NCBI GenBank assembly: GCA_036785705.1
Contig: JAWUZG010000029.1
Coordinates: 13,779,501 to 13,843,500 of the forward strand
DNA: 64,000 nucleotides
Source: Acanthornis magna
Lineage: Eukaryota > Chordata > Aves > Passeriformes > Acanthizidae
Reading direction: 5' to 3'
The position numbers were made by a program, and so were the translations under genes. This document shows positions 58,879 through 64,000 of the stretch, one piece after another (positions within the stretch are counted from its first letter, which is position 1; each line of letters opens with the position of its first letter). Under the pieces are notes generated by a model. That model was not told where the DNA came from. It searched no databases and was given only the letters and a program-made list of their open reading frames with translations.

Positions 58879-59392
58879 TGTACCAGCAACGGCTTCCAGT
58901 TTAGTGTAAGGTGAACCCTCCCAATATCAGAGGGGCAGGAGGCCAACATTGCTGTCCATTGCCATTGACAGAGGTTGTAATGCTTCCCATCTCCTGTGTA
59001 GCAGAGGATCTCATGGGTCATCACACACAGACCAATATGATCAGGCGAAGTCATTTATTACAGATCAGGCTACTTATATACATTTTCTACTTCTCTACAT
59101 GCAAGCAATATATTGGTTACTAGCTACTTGTTTACACATCTAAACAAATCACTGGAGTGATGGTGGGCTGTCATACAAACGCTGCTGCTGCTGCTGCTCT
59201 GCCCTGCTAAGGTTCTACAACCTGCCGTTCACACACTCCGTTGTTTACATTCTTGGAATTGTCCACGCTTGGCAGCTACTTCTCCACAGCTGCACTTCAA
59301 GGATGTGTTTACCTTCTTGCTTATCTTGCTCAGCTAAGTTAAGGCCGGATTGTGCATGTCTCAGTGTCTTGACTATTAAGAATCCTTCAACA
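58879..59392 (-). mobile_element. Probable solo LTR of a second retroviral family, minus orientation
   Basis: Read on the minus strand, a TATATAAG box (complement of 59073-59080) is followed about 13 bases later by AATAAA (complement of 59054-59059), the compact U3/R layout of alpha- and betaretrovirus-like avian LTRs. A plausible TGTTGAAGG start lies at 59392 and an end in TACA at 58879. Target duplications were not convincingly found, so borders are provisional. It includes a (GCT)6 run at 59181-59198. No viral genes adjoin it. Confidence 0.5.
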
Positions 59393-59868
59393 CGCCTGTG
59401 TCCCATACTTCTGCCCATAGGACTTGTGAGCCAGCCAAGTTCACTGACACCAACTCTGTCATTTAGCCCATGAAATCAGCCCAAGTGGTGAGTTTGTGCA
59501 GGGTCTGGCACGGGGGGGCCAAGACAGGGGCCAGCTTGGGTGGGAGGAGGGGGAAAGCGACCTCCTCTGCTTTCCTTTGCTGCATGTGAAAGCCATAATT
59601 GTACCTTCAGAGGCTTCAGAGGCCAATGCAGAGGGACGAAGAGGACAGGGCTGCCTTTCCCAACATCACGGGTACGTGGATCAGTTTAAACTGGTCCTGA
59701 AACAACACCTAAAGTCACAGCCCCTCACTTAAGTGTCTCTGTTATATTCCAGTCAATTCCTGGCAGTCCGCATGTACATCAGTCATGCTGGGGCTTTACT
59801 TGGGAAGTTGCCGTCTATGAACTTCTATGTGTGGTTCTGGGCTTCTCAGTACAAGAAAGACAAGAAGC

Positions 59869-60357
59869 TATTGGAGAAGGTCCAGTAGAGGACCACAAAG
59901 ATAACTAGGGGTCTGGAGCATCTCTCTTATGAGGAGAGACTGCAGGAGCTGGGCCGGTTGAGTCCAAAGAGGAGAAGACTGAGAGAGGAGCTCTCAGTCT
60001 TATTAATGCACAAAAATATCTCTAAGGCAGGTGCCAAGAGGATGATGCCAGACTCTTTTCCGGTGGTGCCCAGTGACAGAAGGCGGAGCAAGGGCCATAA
60101 ATGAAAACAATGGTCATAAATAAACACAAGGAATTTCACCTCAACATGAGGAAGAACTTGTTTATGCTGATGGTGGCAGAGCACTGGACCAGGCTGCACA
60201 CCGAGTTCATGGAGCCTCCCTCTTCGGTGACATTCAAAACCTACCTGGATACGTGCCTGCGTTACCTGCTCTAGACGATCCTGCTTTGGCATGGGGGTTG
60301 GACTAGATGATCTCCAGAGGTCCCTTCCAACCCTAACTATGATTCAGTGATTCTACG
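59869..60357 (+). mobile_element. CR1 LINE 3' fragment, plus orientation (long)
   Basis: About 490 bp: GAGAAGGTCCAGTAGAGGAC, GGTCTGGAGCATCTCTCTTA, GTGGTGCCCAGTGACAGAAG, AACATGAGGAAGAACTTGTT, GGTTGGACTAGATGATCTCC, and the terminal CCTTCCAACCCTAACTATGA. Typical CR1 order with a complete 3' end. Confidence 0.95.
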
Positions 60358-60639
60358 TAAATAACGGCACAGAAAGTCCTGTGAGTTGTGCTGGATTTAT
60401 GGAATAGCACCGAGCACCCAGGCTTCCGCAACTCTGAAATTAATAATCCGTGTCTCTCCGGAGTGTTGTCGCACTCCGGATAACAAACCCGATTTTGCGG
60501 ACAGCAACGTTGCAGAGCCAAACCACATCAGGAGTCCCGGGATGGCTCCACGGGAATCTCCCCACCTTACACCTGGGCATTAAGCAGGGCATCGCTGGAC
60601 AAAGCTCGGAAGGGGGAGAGAGGAGGGAGGAGAGCACCC

Positions 60640-61772
60640 GAGCACCTTTCGTACCTCTTCCCCAGTTCATCCAGCACTTCCCCGTTCTTCTCAGTGGCGC
60701 CGGACCAGCACCACGGCGATCAGCGGACGCGCATGCGCGTCCCACTGCCGCCGGACACGACCCGCAGGGGTCCCGGCGGAGCGCCCGCGGGAGCGCGAGC
60801 TGCCCGTCCTCTGCCGCCCGCCCGCATCCATCCATCCATCCATCCATCCATCCATCCATCCATCCAGCCATCCATCCAGCCATCCATCCACCCCTCGCGC
60901 CGCAGCGCGGGGCGGGAGGCGCGGCACGGGCGCGCGCTCTCCCAGGGGAAGCGGCAGACGCGGCGGGAGGCGGGGCCGCGCGGGCCACGCCCGGTGTGTC
61001 CGCCTGGCGCCGGTCGGGGCGGCAGCGGCGGCGGCGGGAGGCGCAACTTCCACGGGACAGAGGCGGCGCTGCTGCCGCAGAGCCCGGCGGGGGAAGGCGC
61101 GGCGAAGCGTGAGCGGCTCCCTGGGGGACTCTCCCGGTCTGGTCCGGCCCGCGGTGGAGGGGAGAGGGCGGCGCTGAGACCCGCCGGGACGAAAGTTTGG
61201 GAGCCGCCCCGCGGGCGGGCAGGAAGGGCCGGAGGCCGCGGCGTCAGGAGCATGAGAGGTCCGCCCCGGCCTCGCCGGTGCCCGTGAGAGGCGGCCCGCA
61301 GATCTCTCCTCGGGCGGGAGGAGAGAAGGGAGAGCGAGCGGGGGCGGCAGCACCTCCCGCGGAGTCCCCCCGAGCCCGCGGCTGGGGTGCCTGCGAGCCA
61401 CTCCAGCCGCAGCGCCTGTTTCGAGCTCTATTTCCCGTCCCCCGGCGGGGGAAGAGGAGGGGCGGCGGCGGGGAGCCCTGTCGGGATCCCTCGGGACGGC
61501 GCGGAGGCGGCTGGAAAGCTGTGAGCAGGAGTGAGCGGCTCCCGCCGAGCCCTGCACAGCGCCGCGTTCCCTTCCCGCCGGGGGCTTGCCCCTGCGGGGG
61601 TGCGAGTGCGCATGGGGGCGGCGGGCGCGGAGCCGGGGCGGGGAGCGCCGGGAGCGGCTCCGTGAGGACGGCAGGCCTGTCCGCGCCCCCGCCGCCCGCC
61701 CTGCCCTGCCCGCGCTTCCGACCCTGAGGCCCTGGGCTCGCCTACGAAAAAACTTTTCCGCAGCGTCCGAAG
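60640..61772 (+). promoter_or_regulatory. CLASP2: CpG-island promoter and 5' UTR of CLASP2
   Basis: Over 1 kb of very GC- and CpG-rich DNA leading into the CLASP2 start codon. No TATA box near the ATG; the transcription start is not resolvable. Overlapping long ORFs on both strands here are by-products of high GC. Confidence 0.85.
60825..60893. repeat. (ATCC)n tetranucleotide microsatellite
   Basis: About 17 units of ATCC with two AGCC interruptions (near 60867 and 60879), about 0.9 kb upstream of the CLASP2 ATG and inside the CpG island. Confidence 0.95.
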
Positions 61773-61967
61773 ATGGAGCCTGGCGGCATGGATTATTTCT
61801 GCGAGCAGGTACAGCAGAAGGACGTGGGCCGCAGGATGCAGGTGGGCCAAGAGCTGCTGGAGTACGTGAGCGACCCGGCGAAGTCCACCGATCTGGAGCA
61901 GGACCAGCAGCGCCTTGACAAAGTGATCGACGAATTAACAGCGTGGGTCAACTCCAGTAATTTTAAG
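61773..61967 (+). CDS. CLASP2: CLASP2 exon 1 (first coding exon; gene continues beyond the window)
   Basis: CLASP2 (cytoplasmic linker-associated protein 2) binds microtubule plus ends and stabilises them through TOG domains. This exon encodes the first 65 residues, [20 protein letters not shown] to AWVNSSNFK, the start of TOG1 in the long (alpha-type) isoform. It resembles CLASP2 rather than CLASP1 in MEPGGMDY and the [13 protein letters not shown] stretch. It ends AAG|GTAAGG, phase 0. The remaining exons lie to the right of the window; shorter isoforms with other first exons would not use this one. Confidence 0.95.
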
Positions 61968-62219
61968 GTAAGGCTGCTCGGCGGGGCTCGATACGGGAAG
62001 ACCATGATTCATCATGGTAGGGAGGTACAGAACCCCGGGTTACTTTTTAATCAGGTAAGAACAGAAAACTATATTTGTGCCAGTTTTAGCCCTCCCCCCA
62101 CAAAGGGGAATTCCGAAATTTTGGGCGGGTGGTTAATGTGTTATTGTTTCTATTCCCGTGTCCTCAAAGAAGCAGTAATAGGGGTTTTGGTTTTGCCTTT
62201 ATCGTTAGCTAAATGGTAT

Positions 62220-62258
62220 TTTGGTTTGGTTTTGGTTTGGTTTGGGGTTTTTTTTTAA
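62220..62258. repeat. (GGTTT)n-like simple repeat
   Basis: Alternating GGTTT and GGTTTT units ending in a T run. Confidence 0.8.
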
Positions 62259-62817
62259 GGCATAACGTTAACCCCCACCCCAACACGCAACTATAAAACA
62301 CACACGGGTTGTGTTTCTTACTCAGAAACAAGATAGGTGATGATTATTTTTCTTATTTCTTTCTCTCTACCACTCCCATTCCATGGTCTCTGTACTTGAG
62401 TGTAGTGTTTCATGGGATTGCCATCGTTTTCTGCAGGCCGTAAAGAGTGCTGCTTCACGGGATTTCTATCACACTGTGTGTAATTCTGATGATTTAATGA
62501 ATAATTGGCTTCTTAAGGTTCCTACTGTAAGTTTGAAGTTGTTTATGCCGTCTTTAGGCGACTTCCCTGTACCTGGGAAGTTATACGGTATCCTTACAGC
62601 GGCCCGATGATGACTCACGTTTCGCTTTTTTCGGTGTGCGTGTGTCTTTTAGACGGAGCCACGGGAAAAGAGCTATCACTCCCTCATAATGTGGCACTTG
62701 CGAGTTGTTCTGACGTCGGTCAGCCGATAAGGCGATTGACAGCGCAGTAGTAGTGCCAGGGACAATTGTGTTCGTATTGGCTTTTTAAAATTTTTTATTT
62801 ATTTTTATAAATTTTTC

Positions 62818-62945
62818 CCCCGCCCCGCGGTGCATGTGCGCGGCGCGGCCGGGGCAGGCCCGCGCTGTGGCCGCCGGGGGGCGCTGCCGGGCCGCGCTGT
62901 GGCCCGGGGCTCTCGGCCGGGCCAGCTCCGCCCTGCGCTCGTAAG
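62818..62945 (+). promoter_or_regulatory. GC-rich islet in CLASP2 intron 1, possible alternative promoter or insulator
   Basis: About 130 bp of nearly pure G+C in an AT-rich intron, with a tandem GCCGCGCTGTGGCC-like repeat. It ends at CTCGTAAG|GTGAGCT, which would be an acceptable splice donor for a non-coding first exon. The donor role is speculative. Confidence 0.4.
62868..62886 (+). promoter_or_regulatory. Candidate CTCF binding site
   Basis: TGGCCGCCGGGGGGCGCTG differs from the commonly quoted CTCF core only at three A-to-G positions. Lies inside the intron-1 GC islet, about 1.1 kb after the CLASP2 ATG. Confidence 0.5.
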
Positions 62946-63564
62946 GTGAGCTACTCGCACTTTGGACCTTTAAACACTCTACTGAGCTTATTCTCGCTTT
63001 TTTTCCCTATTTTCTTAGACGTAGGAGGAGGGCGCAGAGTAATTTCTATGGGCGGTGTGTTCCTGAAATCGATTATATCCTTTTTTTCCTCCTCCGTTGA
63101 CTTTGCCGGTGTTTGCACATAGCAACTTGAAGTCTGGAAATAATAAGGGCTTAACTCCATTTGCGCATATGATTTATTTGTTTTGGAAGCGTGTTTGTAA
63201 GTAAAGGTCAGGTTAGCTTGAGGAAGTAGCATGTGCTGGACAAATATAATTTATTTGCCTTTAAATTCATCATCTGAGAGCAGCTGTTGGTGATAAAATT
63301 GATAACTGTGAAACCTAGAAAGGTCTTTAAAAATACTCTTTTGCATGAAGAGGGCTAGCTACTTACTTAACAAGATAATGTAAATGTTTCTCCCTGCACT
63401 TATAAATTAACAGAATTAGGCATTAAGACTGGAAAGTAAATTTTCAAGATCTGTATTTCATAGTGCAAGACATTTTGCTTGCAGTTGTTGTAAGTTGACA
63501 GAACTCCTTAGCTCTTCGGCCTGTAGGATGAGCTATGCAGTGCTCCACAAGCATCAGTCACAGA

Positions 63565-63815
63565 AGGGAGTTCTCCCTAGTCCAACCTCCCTGCTAAAAC
63601 TGTTTCACCTAGAGCAGGCTGCACAGAATCACAACCAGACAGGTTTTGATTATCTCCAGAGGAAAGTCGACAGCCTCTCTGGGCAGCATAGTCCTCTATT
63701 ACCCTCAAAGTAAAGGAATTTTTTCCCTCATGTTCAGATGGAACTTTTGTGTTTCAGTTTGTGCCTGTTGCCCCTTTTTACATCACTGGGTACCACTGAA
63801 AAGAGTCCTACGGAA
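63565..63815 (-). mobile_element. CR1 LINE fragment, minus orientation, diverged
   Basis: Antisense CR1 order: CCTAGTCCAACCTCCCTGCT, GAGCAGGCTGCACAGAATCA, GGAAAGTCGACAGCCTCTCT, TTTGTGCCTGTTGCCCC and CACTGGGTACCACTGAAAAG. More decayed than the other copies. Confidence 0.85.
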
Positions 63816-64000
63816 TGAGAGTATCACAAATTCTAAGAATCTTAAAGATAGCTTGCAAAATCATTGAAGTATTTTTGTTACATCTTCTCTATGTCTGCTT
63901 ACTGGTGGCTCTTTATACATGCAACATTGTGTTTCAAAGCATGTCATGTATGTTAGAGCATGGTGTTAGTGAAAGGTTTGATCCCTGTAGGGGCCATCAC

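Larger units (their letters stand above)
61968..64000 (+). other. CLASP2: CLASP2 intron 1, partial
   Basis: Starts GTAAGG. Contains a (GGTTT)n-like run (about 62220-62256), a second GC-rich islet (62818-62945) with a CTCF-like motif, and a CR1 fragment near the right edge. No further coding exon is seen. Confidence 0.85.

Noticed and set aside
60440..61850. Long overlapping ORFs (up to 288 codons) on both strands near the CLASP2 promoter
   Set aside because: Stop codons are rare in CpG-island DNA. The translations are Arg/Pro/Gly/Ala-rich, run through a microsatellite and conflict with each other.
61968..61985. CLASP2 exon 1 reading on as VRLLG into the intron, resembling the V-LLG that I recall opens exon 2
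   Set aside because: A strong GTAAGG donor is present and the frame soon loses similarity to TOG1. Probably coincidence.
1..64000. tRNA, rRNA, CRISPR or bacterial-type operons
   Set aside because: None seen. The window is spliced vertebrate DNA, so ribosome-binding sites, operators and CRISPR arrays are not expected.

Overview
This window is vertebrate nuclear DNA, most likely from a bird. It has spliced genes with GT-AG introns, CpG-island promoters, AT-rich introns, many CR1-type LINE fragments and an endogenous retrovirus of the ERV-L-like kind common in birds. Species cannot be named from the sequence alone.

Layout. (1) Positions 1-28244, minus strand: the complete coding region of PDCD6IP (ALIX), rebuilt here as 18 exons. 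Every splice junction keeps the reading frame, giving 874 codons plus stop. The 3' UTR runs off the left edge. The CpG-island promoter lies at about 27.78-28.48 kb. (2) About 28.5-60.6 kb: a roughly 32 kb gene-poor intergenic region. It holds several CR1 fragments, a full-length env-less LTR retrovirus at 34706-42056 on the plus strand, a GC-rich islet framed by a 32-bp direct repeat at 46903-47319, and a second, solo-LTR-like element at about 58.9-59.4 kb on the minus strand. (3) About 60.64-64 kb: the CpG-island promoter, first coding exon and start of intron 1 of CLASP2 on the plus strand. PDCD6IP and CLASP2 therefore stand head to head, matching my recollection of the arrangement on human 3p22.3.

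How the parts work. ALIX is a cytosolic ESCRT adaptor: Bro1 domain for CHMP4, V domain for YPXnL ligands, and a proline-rich tail for TSG101, CEP55 and SH3 proteins. CLASP2 is a microtubule plus-end-binding protein with TOG domains. They are neighbours but not a functional unit.

The most unusual object is the retrovirus. Its two 946-bp LTRs differ at only 5 positions and it has a 5-bp target duplication (AATAA). Gag and Pol are both open and lie in the same frame, separated by one UAG codon. That UAG sits inside a perfect 9-bp hairpin, which suggests Gag-Pol expression by stop-codon readthrough. Gag carries a ten-unit 21-bp in-frame tandem repeat, a hydrophobic membrane-like N-terminus and no zinc knuckle. 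There is no env.
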